NCBI RefSeq assembly: GCF_014822185.1
Contig: NZ_QVLR01000024.1
Span: 1-64,000, forward strand
Origin: Azoarcus sp. Aa7
GTDB taxonomy: Bacteria > Pseudomonadota > Gammaproteobacteria > Burkholderiales > Rhodocyclaceae
Length of the DNA: 64,000 nt
Reading direction: 5' to 3'
Shown here: in pieces, positions 51,533 through 62,856 of the stretch
How the letters are laid out: each line of letters begins with the position of its first letter
Position numbering within the stretch: position 1 is the stretch's first letter
Program-made: the position numbers and the translations under genes
The notes under the pieces: generated by a model
Told to the model about the DNA's origin: nothing
Database searches by the model: none
Seen by the model: the letters and a program-made list of their open reading frames with translations, nothing else

Positions 51533-51855
51533 TCGACATCGAAGTGCTGCACCGCGTCGCCGCGACCCTCGCGGAGCGCAAGAAGGCCGACCCCGATTCC
51601 TCCTACGTGTCCAGCCTGTACGCCAAGGGCACCGACGCGATCTGCAAGAAGGTCGCCGAGGAAGCTGCCGAGACCATCATGGCGGCCAAGGACAAGGACA
51701 TGCTGCACATCGTCTGGGAGGTCACCGACCTGTGGTTCCATTCGATGGTGCTGCTGTCGCATTTCGGCCTGTCGGTCGACGACGTCCTGGCCGAGTTCCG
51801 GCGCCGCGAGGGCGTCTCGGGCATCGACGAGAAGAAGGCCCGCACGACGGCCTGA
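51529..51855 (+). CDS. hisE: Phosphoribosyl-ATP pyrophosphohydrolase HisE
   Basis: This 108-aa MazG-like pyrophosphohydrolase has the metal-binding helix motif [14 protein letters not shown]. It performs the second step of the pathway. It ends 7 bp before the HIT-family gene. Confidence 0.96.
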   Translation: MIDIEVLHRVAATLAERKKADPDSSYVSSLYAKGTDAICKKVAEEAAETIMAAKDKDMLHIVWEVTDLWFHSMVLLSHFGLSVDDVLAEFRRREGVSGIDEKKARTTA

Positions 51856-51862
51856 CCTGAAT

Positions 51863-52210
51863 ATGAGCGACTGCATTTTCTGCCGGATCGCGGCCGGCGA
51901 GATCCCCGCGAAGAAACTGTACGAGGACGAGCACGTGCTCGCGTTCCACGACATCAACCCGGTCGCGCCGGTGCACTTCCTCGTGATCCCGAAGCTGCAC
52001 GTTCCGTCGATGGCGGAACTCGGGCCCGAGCACGTCGAGGTGATGGGGCGGGTGATGACCACGGCGGCGCGGCTCGCGCGCGAGAACGGGTGCGGCGAAG
52101 GCTTCCGCACCATCATCAATACCGGAAGGGTGGGGCGGCAGGAAGTGTATCATCTGCACGTTCACGTCCTGGGTGGACCGGACGTGCTTCCGGCCATGTT
52201 GAAGCGTTAA
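51863..52210 (+). CDS. hinT: HIT-family purine nucleotide hydrolase
   Basis: This 115-aa HinT-like protein has the histidine triad HLHVHVLGG (H97, H99, H101) and the N-terminal [19 protein letters not shown] block. It hydrolyses adenosine phosphoramidates in other bacteria. The place between hisE and tatA is common in betaproteobacteria. Confidence 0.93.
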   Translation: MSDCIFCRIAAGEIPAKKLYEDEHVLAFHDINPVAPVHFLVIPKLHVPSMAELGPEHVEVMGRVMTTAARLARENGCGEGFRTIINTGRVGRQEVYHLHVHVLGGPDVLPAMLKR

Positions 52211-52220
52211 GGAGAGCAGT

Positions 52221-52445
52221 ATGGGTTCATTCAGCATCTGGCACTGGCTGATCGTCCTGGTGATCGTCGTCCTCGTGTTCGGTACCAAGAAACTGCGCAA
52301 CATCGGCCAGGATCTCGGCGGCGCGGTGAAGGGCTTCAAGGACGGCATGAAGGAGTCGGAGAAGTCCGACGACGTGCAGCAGAAGATCGGCGGCGAGACC
52401 ATCGACGCCCAGGCGCGGGAAAAGTCCGACAAGCTGCATTCCTGA
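52221..52445 (+). CDS. tatA: Sec-independent translocase subunit TatA
   Basis: This 74-aa protein has a single N-terminal membrane helix (about 5-20) and an amphipathic helix ([20 protein letters not shown]), then a charged tail. TatA polymers form the twin-arginine channel. GGAGAG lies 5 bp before the ATG. A terminator-like hairpin separates it from tatB. Confidence 0.95.
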   Translation: MGSFSIWHWLIVLVIVVLVFGTKKLRNIGQDLGGAVKGFKDGMKESEKSDDVQQKIGGETIDAQAREKSDKLHS

Positions 52446-52469
52446 GCCTGTCCGGGCGATGTCGGCGGC

Positions 52470-52503
52470 AAGGGGCGCGGCGTCAGTGCGCCCCTTCGTT
52501 TTG
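52470..52503 (+). terminator. Terminator-like hairpin between tatA and tatB
   Basis: A 9-bp perfect stem (AAGGGGCGC and GCGCCCCTT) with a 9-nt loop is followed by CGTTTTG. It lies 24 bp after tatA. It may partly stop transcription and give more tatA than tatBC message. Confidence 0.55.
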
Positions 52504-52549
52504 ATGCCGTCACCGTACGCATGACCCGGCCGGCAAAGGCTTCTACATC

Positions 52550-53050
52550 ATGTTCGATCTAGGTTTTTCTGAACTCATCGTCATCGCGGTGGTGACCCTC
52601 ATCGTCGTCGGGCCGGAGCGCCTGCCGAAGGTCGCGCGGACCGCGGGCCACCTCCTGGGGCGACTGCAGCGCTACGTCAGCGACGTCAAGTCGGACATCC
52701 AGCGCGAGATGCAGCTCGAGGAACTCAAGAAGTTGCAGCAGCAGGTCGAGCAGCAGGCGCGCGATCTCGAAACCTCGATGCGCGGGCAGGTCCAGAGCGT
52801 GGAGGCGGATCTCGCGCAGACCGCTGCGGAGGCGAAGAGCGGGCTGGATGGCCTGTCTGCGCCGGAGGCTGCGGTGAGCGCAGTTCCCGTGACGGAGGCC
52901 GTGCCGGCCGTGGCTGGATCGATCCCGGCGGAAGTCGCGAACCTTCCGGACGCGCAGCTCGGCGAGCCCGTCGTCGATAACCGTCAGCTCGAACTCGGGC
53001 TCGCGCCGGCGGCCGCGCCGCTCGCGAACACGACCACGGACAAAGCATGA
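52550..53050 (+). CDS. tatB: Sec-independent translocase subunit TatB
   Basis: This 166-aa protein has an N-terminal membrane helix (FDLGFSELIVIAVVTLIVVGPERLPKVARTAG, key residues F.ELI and GPERLP). A long amphipathic helix follows, then an Ala/Val/Pro-rich tail. TatB forms the receptor complex with TatC. It overlaps tatC by 4 bp. Confidence 0.95.
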   Translation: MFDLGFSELIVIAVVTLIVVGPERLPKVARTAGHLLGRLQRYVSDVKSDIQREMQLEELKKLQQQVEQQARDLETSMRGQVQSVEADLAQTAAEAKSGLDGLSAPEAAVSAVPVTEAVPAVAGSIPAEVANLPDAQLGEPVVDNRQLELGLAPAAAPLANTTTDKA

Positions 53051-53808
53051 GCGCTGTGCAGGAAACCTTCATTTCGCATCTCGTCGAGCTGCGCGACCGC
53101 CTGTTGCGCGCGATGCTGGCCGTACTCGTCGTGTTCCTGTGCCTGATGCCCTGGGCGGGCGACGTCTACGACCTGCTGGCATTGCCGATGATGAAGACCC
53201 TCCCCGAGGGGACTCACATGATCGCGACCGGCGTGATCACGCCTTTCTTCGTGCCGGTGAAGGTGACGATGATGGCGGCCTTCGTGATCGCGCTCCCGGT
53301 CGTCCTCTATCAGGCCTGGGCCTTCGTCGCGCCCGGCCTGTACGCGCACGAAAGGCGGCTGGGCCTGCCGCTCGTGCTCGGCAGCACGATCCTGTTCGTG
53401 CTCGGGATGGCGTTCTGCTACTTCTTCGTGTTCGGGACGGTGTTCAAGTTCATCGCCGAGTTTGCACCGAAGAGCATCACGCCGGCGCCTGACATCGAGC
53501 AGTACCTATCCTTCGTGATGACGATGTTCATCGCCTTCGGTCTGACCTTCGAGGTGCCGGTGGCGGTGATCCTGCTTGCCAAGACGGGCGTGGTCAGCGT
53601 GGCGAAACTGGCCGCGGCACGCCCCTATGTGATCGTCGGGGCCTTCGTCGTCGCCGCGGTCATCACGCCCCCGGACGTGGTGTCGCAGTTGCTGCTGGCG
53701 ATACCGATGTGCCTGCTGTACGAGGTGGGCGTGATCATCGCGCGGCTTCTCGTCAAGGACCGGCCCGACGGCGGCGACGAGGCGCTCGAGCGCATCGAGA
53801 GCAACTAA
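53047..53808 (+). CDS. tatC: Sec-independent translocase subunit TatC
   Basis: This 253-aa protein has six membrane helices and the conserved N-terminal FISHLVELRDRLLRA and loop FVAPGLYAHERR. It recognises twin-arginine signal peptides. The start overlaps tatB. Its end is only 18 bp from the end of the convergent protease gene. Confidence 0.97.
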   Translation: MSAVQETFISHLVELRDRLLRAMLAVLVVFLCLMPWAGDVYDLLALPMMKTLPEGTHMIATGVITPFFVPVKVTMMAAFVIALPVVLYQAWAFVAPGLYAHERRLGLPLVLGSTILFVLGMAFCYFFVFGTVFKFIAEFAPKSITPAPDIEQYLSFVMTMFIAFGLTFEVPVAVILLAKTGVVSVAKLAAARPYVIVGAFVVAAVITPPDVVSQLLLAIPMCLLYEVGVIIARLLVKDRPDGGDEALERIESN

Positions 53809-53826
53809 GCCCTCGGCGGGCTGCGA

Positions 53827-54990
<1,164 letters not shown>

Positions 54991-55063
54991 AATGTTGCTC
55001 GAATTGGGCGAGCGCTCGGTGTTGCGCTCGCCATGAGGCCCGGAAAACAGGAGTGGAGACCGC

Positions 55064-55810
55064 ATGCAACTCGCCGAACTGCAAGCCCATCTGGATGAAC
55101 TGCTGGAAGTCCCACGGTTTCGGGATTATTCCCCAAACGGCCTGCAAGTGGAAGGACGGGCCGAGGTGCATCGCGTGCTGTGCGGCGTCACCGCAAGCCA
55201 GGCGCTGCTCGACCGTGCCGTGGAGGAGAGGGTCGATGCCGTCATCGTGCATCACGGCTGGTTCTGGCGCGGCGAGGACGGACGCATCACGGGTATCCGC
55301 AAGCGTCGCATCGCGAGCCTCCTGCGTCATGACATCAGCTTGCTCGCGTACCATCTGCCGCTCGATGCCCATCCGCAGCTGGGCAACAACGCCCAGCTTG
55401 CGGCGCTCGCGGGCTGGGTCGGCGAAGGGCGCTTCGGCGAACAGGATATCGCGTGGATAGGCCGGCCCGAACAGCCGGGGGCCGCCGCTCAGCTTGCACG
55501 CTCCCTGGCTGCGCGGCTCGGGCGCGAGCCGCTGCTGGTGGGTGACGGCGGTCGGCCGGTGAGCCGCGTCGCGTGGTGTACGGGAGGCGCGCAGGGCTAT
55601 TTCGAACAGGCGATCGCGGCGGGCGCGGATCTCTACGTGTCGGGGGAGATTTCCGAGCAGACGGTGCATCTCGCGCGCGAATCGGGCGTGCCCTACCTCG
55701 CCGCGGGGCATCATGCGACCGAGCGCTACGGCATCCACGCGCTGGCGCAATATCTGGAACAGACCTTCGGCATCGAGGCGCGCTTCGTCGATCTCGATAA
55801 TCCGGTGTGA
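55064..55810 (+). CDS. Nif3-family dinuclear-metal protein
   Basis: This 248-aa Nif3/YbgI-type protein has metal-binding histidines in VIVHHGWFW and YLAAGHHATERYG, and a C-terminal Glu in that block. It is linked to GTP cyclohydrolase-like or repair roles, but the reaction is not settled in the family. It is divergent from the HtrA protease gene with 73 bp between the starts. The next gene downstream, facing it, is the FimV-like gene. Confidence 0.93.
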   Translation: MQLAELQAHLDELLEVPRFRDYSPNGLQVEGRAEVHRVLCGVTASQALLDRAVEERVDAVIVHHGWFWRGEDGRITGIRKRRIASLLRHDISLLAYHLPLDAHPQLGNNAQLAALAGWVGEGRFGEQDIAWIGRPEQPGAAAQLARSLAARLGREPLLVGDGGRPVSRVAWCTGGAQGYFEQAIAAGADLYVSGEISEQTVHLARESGVPYLAAGHHATERYGIHALAQYLEQTFGIEARFVDLDNPV

Positions 55811-55861
55811 GCGGCTGACGCCGCGGGGCGTGGCGGGCGGGGGGCGGAGCCCTCTGCTCGC

Positions 55862-57733
55862 TCAGACGAGCTGAGGGGGTGTCTCGCGAGACGTGTCGCC
55901 GTCCGAGGGCTGCGGCGGGGCGGCCTCGGGCCGGTAGGGGCCCAACTGGTCATCGAGAACCGCTTCGAGCAGCAGGATCTCGTCGATGACGCTGAGCGGG
56001 AAGCCCTCACGCGTTCCGTCGCGATTGTCGCGCAGCAGATGTTCGAGGTAGGCCTGGCATTCGCGCGCGCCCCACATCTGCTGGACGTTTTTCGTCACGT
56101 GTGCCATCTGCTCCATCGAGTTGGTCGCCGCGCGTGCTTCGTCGAAGCTCTCCCAAGTGACGGCCTTGACGTTGAAGGTCTTGTTGAGCTGTTTTGCGAG
56201 GGCGTCGAATTCCTCGCGCAGGTCGGCAGTCCGGTACACCTCCATGAGCTTGAGCCAGGGCGTGACGGCCTTCTTCGGATTCGAGGCGATGAACTCGGCG
56301 AGCGTGTCGGCTGCGCCGCGGATGCGGCCGAACCCCATCATGATCTCGGCGAGCTCGATTGCCGATTCGTGCTCCTCTGCGGATTCCTCGACCGCGACGT
56401 GAGAGATCGGCGCAATGGGGTCGATCGGTGCTATCGGGGCGAGCGATATCGGGTGCGCGAAAATGTCTTCCTCCGTCTCCCATCCGAGCGGCGAATGCTC
56501 GGGGGGGCGTCCGGATGCCGACGTATCCGCCACTTCGGGTGGCAGCTCGGGAGCGGCTGGGTTGGCGCTCGCCGCTCGGCTGGCGGCGGCGACCGGACTG
56601 CCGGCGGCGGGGCGCGCCACCGGCTCGGTCCGCGGGGCCGGTGGGCGGACGGCCGGCTTCTTCCTGTCCGGCGTGGGCTTGGGCGTCGGTTCCGCGTCGT
56701 CCGCGGCGGGCGCGTTTGCGCGCCGCTTGCGGAGCCACGCAAGGGCGGCGGCGAGCGCGAGGGAGACGAATCCGACCGTCAGCGTGCCTTGTTTCCAGGC
56801 CTCGGCGACGCTGTGGTCGGGCGCCAGCGGCTGCGCCTGCGGTGCCGGCGGTTCCGCGTCGGCAGGCTCGGCGACGGGTGCGACGTCGGATGTCGGCGAG
56901 GGCGTGCGGATGTGCTCGGCCATCATGCGCGACTGCACGGCTTCGAGTTGCCGGATGCGTTCGTTCAGTTCGAGCTGGGCAACGATGGTCCGGTCGATCG
57001 CCATGATCACGGACTGCTCGCGGCGCAACTCGTCGCGCTGGGCCTCGGTCGTCGCGTCGATGCGTGCGAGGCTGCCGAGCTGCGTGCTCAGGCGCAGGCC
57101 GGCGCCGGGAATTTCCGATTCGCCGCCGCCCAGTTCGAGCCGGTCGCGTCCGCCGGCGGACGGTGCCGTGGCACGGCCTGGCGCCGCGGCGGAGGTCGCT
57201 GCCGGCGTATCGGCGGCGGGGGGCGCGCGACGGTAGTAACGGGGGCGGCGCGGCGCTTCCTGCGGGGGGGTATCGGCAACCGTGCTGCCGATTTGCTCCG
57301 GGGCCTGCGTGCCCGCGGATTCGGCGACCGCGGCGTTGTCGGGGAAGGCCAGCAGTACCGTGTACTCGCGGCGCAGGCGGCTGTCGCAGAGGTCCTCGAT
57401 GGCGAAGCGCAGCGCGGGATCGAAACTCGGCAGGCGGTGCGAGAGCACGAGCCGTGCCTTCGGTCCGCGTCCGGCGAGATCGAGGCGCGCGTTGCGTACC
57501 CGCGGCAGGCCGTCGGATGATGTCGGCAGGGCCGCAAGGCGCAGGCACTCACCGAATTGCGCCGGGTCGCCCTGGAGGATGGGGATCTCGATCTTGAGGG
57601 GTTCGCCGATCTTCGACAGGGGTACGGGTTCGCCGAGAACGAAGGCGCCGGACGGCGTCGGCGCGAACGCCAGCAGCGCCGCCAGAAGCAGGGGCGCGGA
57701 ATCCCTCGGGTGCAGGTGCTGCTGTTTTGTCAT
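55862..57733 (-). CDS. FimV-like membrane protein without LysM
   Basis: This 623-aa protein has a signal peptide (about 12-30) and an N-terminal domain resembling FimV (LGEPVPLSKIGEPLKIEIPI). A long Pro/Ala-rich region with a coiled coil (about 225-275), a membrane segment (about 325-345), another disordered stretch and a C-terminal TPR/FimV-C-like domain follow (about 470-590, WLKLMEVYRTADLREEF). I see no LysM motif. A short repeat, API-API-DPIAPI, lies near residue 435. FimV proteins act in polar pilus assembly and peptidoglycan binding; that role here is inferred. Confidence 0.8.
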   Translation of the reverse strand: MTKQQHLHPRDSAPLLLAALLAFAPTPSGAFVLGEPVPLSKIGEPLKIEIPILQGDPAQFGECLRLAALPTSSDGLPRVRNARLDLAGRGPKARLVLSHRLPSFDPALRFAIEDLCDSRLRREYTVLLAFPDNAAVAESAGTQAPEQIGSTVADTPPQEAPRRPRYYRRAPPAADTPAATSAAAPGRATAPSAGGRDRLELGGGESEIPGAGLRLSTQLGSLARIDATTEAQRDELRREQSVIMAIDRTIVAQLELNERIRQLEAVQSRMMAEHIRTPSPTSDVAPVAEPADAEPPAPQAQPLAPDHSVAEAWKQGTLTVGFVSLALAAALAWLRKRRANAPAADDAEPTPKPTPDRKKPAVRPPAPRTEPVARPAAGSPVAAASRAASANPAAPELPPEVADTSASGRPPEHSPLGWETEEDIFAHPISLAPIAPIDPIAPISHVAVEESAEEHESAIELAEIMMGFGRIRGAADTLAEFIASNPKKAVTPWLKLMEVYRTADLREEFDALAKQLNKTFNVKAVTWESFDEARAATNSMEQMAHVTKNVQQMWGARECQAYLEHLLRDNRDGTREGFPLSVIDEILLLEAVLDDQLGPYRPEAAPPQPSDGDTSRETPPQLV

Positions 57734-57992
57734 CGTCCGTTCTTGTGCTGGCGAGAACCCGGGCGTAAAGCCATATCTTGTATCAAATCTTTGCGGAGCA
57801 TTGTAACGAATTTGCATTCCCGCTGCCCGCAGAAAACAGGAGATTCTAGCGCGAGCTTATGACATTCGGTAATCGTTGAGCGCTGGCGGGTGGAAGACGT
57901 CGCGGTGCTGCCCGAAATGGGCGCGTCTGTGCGCGCGGACAGCGTTCCGATTCGCGGTAACATGCGGTTTTCCATACGTTGCCGTACGTCCG

Positions 57993-58547
57993 ATGCCCCT
58001 CTCTCCTCCCAAGTGCGCACGCAGTCCGGCGCATCTGCGCCAGATCACGGTCGAGGGCTTTCGCCGCGACGATGGCCTGCTGGAGCTCGAGGCCTGCCTG
58101 CGCGACACGAAGGCAGCCGACTATCCGCTCGCGTCCGGCGTGCGCCGTGCGGGCGACCCCGTGCATGAGATGCGCGTGCGGATCACGATAGACGAGGCGT
58201 TCAACATCGTCGATGCCGAGGCGTGTTCCGACCGTGTCCCCTACGCGGGCGAATGCGACACGATCGGGCCCGCCTACGGGCGGCTCGTGGGGCTGAACCT
58301 GATCCGCGGCTTTCGCCGCAACGTCGGGGAGATGTTCGCCGACGTGCGCGGATGCTCGCACGTGACGGAGCTGTTGATGAGCCTGCCGACGGCGGCGGTG
58401 CAGACCTTCGCGACCTTCCGGCGCGACAACGAGGACAGCGTCGAGAAGCCCTTCCAGCTCGACAAGTGCCACGCGCTGGAGAGCTCGCGCGAGACGGTGC
58501 GCCGCTATTACCCGAAGTGGTACCGCAAGCGCGCGACCGACGAGTAG
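57993..58547 (+). CDS. DUF2889 family protein
   Basis: This 184-aa protein matches DUF2889, a cytoplasmic family of unknown function. ATG 57993 ([11 protein letters not shown]) fits the domain start; the frame runs further upstream without a ribosome site. Conserved-looking parts are [20 protein letters not shown] and GCSHVTELL, and it is rich in Arg and Cys. No partner gene is adjacent. Confidence 0.85.
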   Translation: MPLSPPKCARSPAHLRQITVEGFRRDDGLLELEACLRDTKAADYPLASGVRRAGDPVHEMRVRITIDEAFNIVDAEACSDRVPYAGECDTIGPAYGRLVGLNLIRGFRRNVGEMFADVRGCSHVTELLMSLPTAAVQTFATFRRDNEDSVEKPFQLDKCHALESSRETVRRYYPKWYRKRATDE

Positions 58548-58591
58548 GTGCGGCCCCCTGCGGGGCCGGCAGGTTCGCGCGGGACTGGCGA

Positions 58592-58619
58592 TTCTGCACT
58601 GCGCAATTGCGGGTATAAT
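58592..58619 (+). promoter_or_regulatory. Candidate sigma-70 promoter of sucC
   Basis: TATAAT at 58614-58619 is a consensus -10 box. A weak -35 (TTCTGC at 58592) lies 16 bp upstream. It is about 190 bp before sucC, in the 262-bp gap after the DUF2889 gene. Confidence 0.4.
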
Positions 58620-58809
58620 CCTGCGATCTTGCGACCTTCAGGCCCGTTCCGGGTCCGGGTCAATAGGTCGGGCCGGGCGACATGCGACCGGTCGGCAGCG
58701 GTATGCGTCGGTCGAGGGAGACGGCGTATGTCGTGGAGCGATGCTCCGAAGCGTCCCATCAACCTGTTCGCGGCGTCCAGGGCGTCGCGGCTTCGATCGA
58801 AGGGCAACC

Positions 58810-59970
<1,161 letters not shown>

Positions 59971-59981
59971 GGAGAGTCTGA

Positions 59982-60875
59982 ATGTCCATCCTGATCAACA
60001 AAGACACCAAGGTCATCACCCAGGGCATCACGGGCAAGACCGGTCAGTTCCACACCGAGAAGTGCCAGGAATACGCGAACGGCAAGAACTGCTTCGTTGC
60101 CGGCGTGAATCCGAAGAAGGCGGGCGAGAAGATCTTCGATATCCCCATCTACGCTTCGGTGAAGGAAGCCGCCGCTGAAACCGGCGCGACCGTGTCCGTG
60201 ATCTACGTGCCGCCGGCGGGTGCCGCCGATGCGATCTGGGAGGCCTGCGAGGCCAATCTGGATCTGGCGATCTGCATCACCGAAGGCATCCCGGTCCGCG
60301 ACATGCTGATCGTGCGCAACAAGATGAAAGAGAAGGTTGCCAAGGGCGGCAAGGAAACGCTGCTGCTGGGACCGAACTGCCCGGGCCTGATCACGCCGGA
60401 CGAGATCAAGATCGGCATCATGCCGGGTCACATCCACCGCAAGGGCCGCATCGGCGTCGTGTCGCGTTCGGGCACGCTGACCTATGAAGCCGTGGCGCAG
60501 TTGACCGAAATCGGTCTGGGTCAGTCGTCGGCGGTCGGTATCGGTGGCGATCCGATCAACGGCCTGAAGCACATCGACGTGATGCGCATGTTCAACGACG
60601 ATCCGGACACCGACGCGGTGATCATGATCGGCGAGATCGGCGGTCCGGACGAGGCGGAAGCCGCGCAGTGGTGCAAGGCCAACATGAAGAAGCCGATCGT
60701 CGGTTTCATCGCCGGTGTGACCGCGCCGGCCGGCAAGCGCATGGGCCACGCCGGTGCGCTGATCTCCGGTGGCGCCGACACCGCTGACGCCAAGCTCGCC
60801 ATCATGGAAGAGTGCGGCTTCACGGTGACGCGCAACCCGTCGGAGATGGCCAAGCTGCTGAAGGCGATGCTGTAA
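59982..60875 (+). CDS. sucD: Succinyl-CoA synthetase alpha subunit
   Basis: This 297-aa subunit binds CoA and carries the phosphorylated histidine in GHAGALISGG. The Rossmann-like N-terminus has GITGKTGQFHTEK. It pairs with SucC. A strong terminator follows 25 bp later. Confidence 0.98.
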   Translation: MSILINKDTKVITQGITGKTGQFHTEKCQEYANGKNCFVAGVNPKKAGEKIFDIPIYASVKEAAAETGATVSVIYVPPAGAADAIWEACEANLDLAICITEGIPVRDMLIVRNKMKEKVAKGGKETLLLGPNCPGLITPDEIKIGIMPGHIHRKGRIGVVSRSGTLTYEAVAQLTEIGLGQSSAVGIGGDPINGLKHIDVMRMFNDDPDTDAVIMIGEIGGPDEAEAAQWCKANMKKPIVGFIAGVTAPAGKRMGHAGALISGGADTADAKLAIMEECGFTVTRNPSEMAKLLKAML

Positions 60876-60900
60876 GCACCACGTTTTCCGCTGCACAGAA

Positions 60901-60930
60901 AAGCGCCGGCTGGTCCGGCGCTTTTTTTTT
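60901..60930 (+). terminator. Rho-independent terminator of sucCD
   Basis: A 9-bp stem (AAGCGCCGG and CCGGCGCTT) with a CTGGT loop is followed by an uninterrupted T-run. It cleanly separates sucCD from the nif region. Confidence 0.95.
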
Positions 60931-61078
60931 GTCCGCGATGGGAAGCGACGGGCGGGGTGTCGGGTTCCCGCCAATTGTCGCGTTTGTCGCAGCGCCGGTG
61001 CTGAGGGCGGCGGTCGCGCGAATGCGCGATCCCTTGCGCGCAGCGAGTTCCGGGCGCAGGCAGCGTTTGCGTTGCAGG

Positions 61079-61094
61079 TGGCACCGTCCTTGCG
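61079..61094 (+). promoter_or_regulatory. Sigma-54 promoter of nifV-nifW
   Basis: TGGCACCGTCCTTGC matches the -24/-12 consensus, with GG and GC exactly 10 bp apart. It is 37 bp before the nifV start. This fits NifA-dependent expression with RpoN. I found no perfect TGT-N10-ACA NifA site upstream, only TGT-N10-CCA at 60958-60973. Confidence 0.8.
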
Positions 61095-61130
61095 AGTCGC
61101 AGTGCATTGTGGCTCCGAGGAGGATGCATC

Positions 61131-62267
61131 ATGGTGACGATCAATGACACGACGCTGCGCGACGGCGAACAGACGGCCGGCGTAGCCTTTACGGCGGACG
61201 AGAAGCTCGCGATTGCGCAGGCGCTGGTGGGTGCCGGCGTGCGTGAGATGGAGATCGGCGTGCCCGCGATGGGCGAGGCGGAGCGCGAGGTGATCCGTGC
61301 GATCGTCGCGCTGAAGCTGCCTGCGCGGCTGATGGTGTGGTGCCGGATGTGCGCGGCCGATCTCGACGCGGCGGCCGACTGCGGGGCCGACGTCATCCAT
61401 CTCGCGCTGCCGGTGTCGGACCAGCAGATCGAGCGCAAGCTGGGGCGGGATCGCGAGTGGGCTTTGGCACAGCTGCGCGATACCTTGCGCGCGGCCCGCG
61501 AGCGCGGGCTGGTGGTGTCCGTCGGGGGCGAGGATGCGTCGCGCGCCGATCCGGACTTCCTGTGCCGCGTGCTGGAGACTGCGCAGGCAGCGGGCGCGGT
61601 GCGCTTCCGCTATGCGGACACGCTCGGCGTGCTCGATCCGTTTTCGACCCACGCGGCGATTGCACGCCTGCGGGCGGCAAGCGACCTGGACATCGAGATG
61701 CACGCGCACGACGACCTCGGGCTGGCCACCGCGAACACGCTGGCGGCCGTGAAGGCCGGTGCGACGCACATCAGCACGACGGTGAACGGTCTGGGCGAGC
61801 GTGCCGGCAATGCGCCGCTGGAAGAAGCTGTGATGGCGCTGCGCCACCTGCACGGCATCGAGTCGGGTGTCGATTCGCGGCAGTTGCCGGTGATCTCGGA
61901 ACTGGTCGCGGAGGCGTCGGGACGTCCGGTGGCGGCGAACAAGCCGATTGTCGGCGGCTGGGTGTTCACGCACGAGGCGGGCATCCACGTCGATGGGTTG
62001 GTGAAGGATGCGAGCAATTACCAGAGCTTCGATCCGGCCGAAGTCGGGCGCAGCCATCGCCTGGTGCTGGGCAAGCATTCGGGCGCGGCGTCGATCGTGA
62101 ATGCGTGCCGCGAACTGGGGCTGGAGGTGGATTCGGTGACCGCACGCCTCGTGCTCGAGCGGGTGCGCGAGCATGCGATGCGGGCCAAGAGCAGTCCCGA
62201 CTTGCGCGATCTGATGCGCTTCCACCGCGAATGTCGTGCGCTGCTGACCGAAGGAGTGATGCCGTGA
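61131..62267 (+). CDS. nifV: Homocitrate synthase NifV
   Basis: This 378-aa enzyme condenses acetyl-CoA and 2-oxoglutarate to homocitrate, the organic ligand of FeMo-co. The HMGL-like signature TLRDGEQTAGVAF is near the N-terminus, and metal-ligand HAHDDLGLATANT follows. ATG 61131 has GAGGAGG 7 bp upstream; ATG 61124 overlaps that site. Linkage to nifW, rnf and a sigma-54 promoter separates it from leuA and lysine-type homologues. Confidence 0.96.
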   Translation: MVTINDTTLRDGEQTAGVAFTADEKLAIAQALVGAGVREMEIGVPAMGEAEREVIRAIVALKLPARLMVWCRMCAADLDAAADCGADVIHLALPVSDQQIERKLGRDREWALAQLRDTLRAARERGLVVSVGGEDASRADPDFLCRVLETAQAAGAVRFRYADTLGVLDPFSTHAAIARLRAASDLDIEMHAHDDLGLATANTLAAVKAGATHISTTVNGLGERAGNAPLEEAVMALRHLHGIESGVDSRQLPVISELVAEASGRPVAANKPIVGGWVFTHEAGIHVDGLVKDASNYQSFDPAEVGRSHRLVLGKHSGAASIVNACRELGLEVDSVTARLVLERVREHAMRAKSSPDLRDLMRFHRECRALLTEGVMP

Positions 62268-62590
62268 ATACCCTTGTCGAAGACCTGAAGCACCTCGAAA
62301 GCGCAGAGGATTTCCTCAATTACTTCGCGATCCCCTACGATGCCGTGGTCGTGCAGGTGAGCCGCCTGCACATCCTGAAGCGCTTCCAGCAGTATCTCGC
62401 GCGCGAGGGCGGGGTCGAGAGTCTGCCTGCCGCGTCTGCGTTCGCTTCCTGTCGCACGCTGCTGGCGCGGGCGCACAACGACTTCGTCGCGTCGAACGGC
62501 ATCGAGCAGAAGGTGTTCAAGGTGTTCCAGACCGCGCAGGGCGAGCACCGCGTTGCGATCGAGGGGCTGCGGCGCAAGGCCGGGTTCTGA
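62264..62590 (+). CDS. nifW: Nitrogenase-stabilising protein NifW
   Basis: This 108-aa protein matches the NifW family (AEDFLNYFAIPYD and LHILKRFQQYL). NifW helps MoFe-protein maturation and oxygen protection. GTG 62264 overlaps the nifV stop, so the two are coupled. Confidence 0.93.
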   Translation: MNTLVEDLKHLESAEDFLNYFAIPYDAVVVQVSRLHILKRFQQYLAREGGVESLPAASAFASCRTLLARAHNDFVASNGIEQKVFKVFQTAQGEHRVAIEGLRRKAGF

Positions 62591-62595
62591 GGCTA

Positions 62596-62690
62596 CTCCC
62601 TCCCCTTCAAGGGGAGGGTTGGGGTGGGGATGGGTTAAGCTGACGTGGCCGAAACCCATCCCCCTCCTAACCTCCCCCTTGAAGGGGGAG
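62596..62690. repeat. REP-like long inverted repeat after nifW
   Basis: Two arms of about 40 bp (62596-62636 and 62653-62690) are imperfect inverted copies separated by 16 bp. Each arm also contains its own palindrome: CCCCTTCAAGGGG in one, CCCCCTTGAAGGGGG in the other. It lies between the nifW and rnfH ends and may be a dispersed element or a transcription barrier. Confidence 0.75.
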
Positions 62691-62856
62691 GAATATGTTG
62701 CCCAAGCAGACTTCATCCGGTTTATTGCCGGGTCAGCATCAAACCGTCGCTTGGATGCAATCTCCAGCCATCACCGTTCGCACTTGTCGGCCGGCGGTGA
62801 CCCAGCTTCGACAGAGCCGGCGTGAAGTGCCGGCGCGATAGCCTCCGGACGCAGCC

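Noticed and set aside
60958-60973. NifA upstream activator site TGT-N10-ACA
   Set aside because: The second half reads CCA, so I report it only as a near match.
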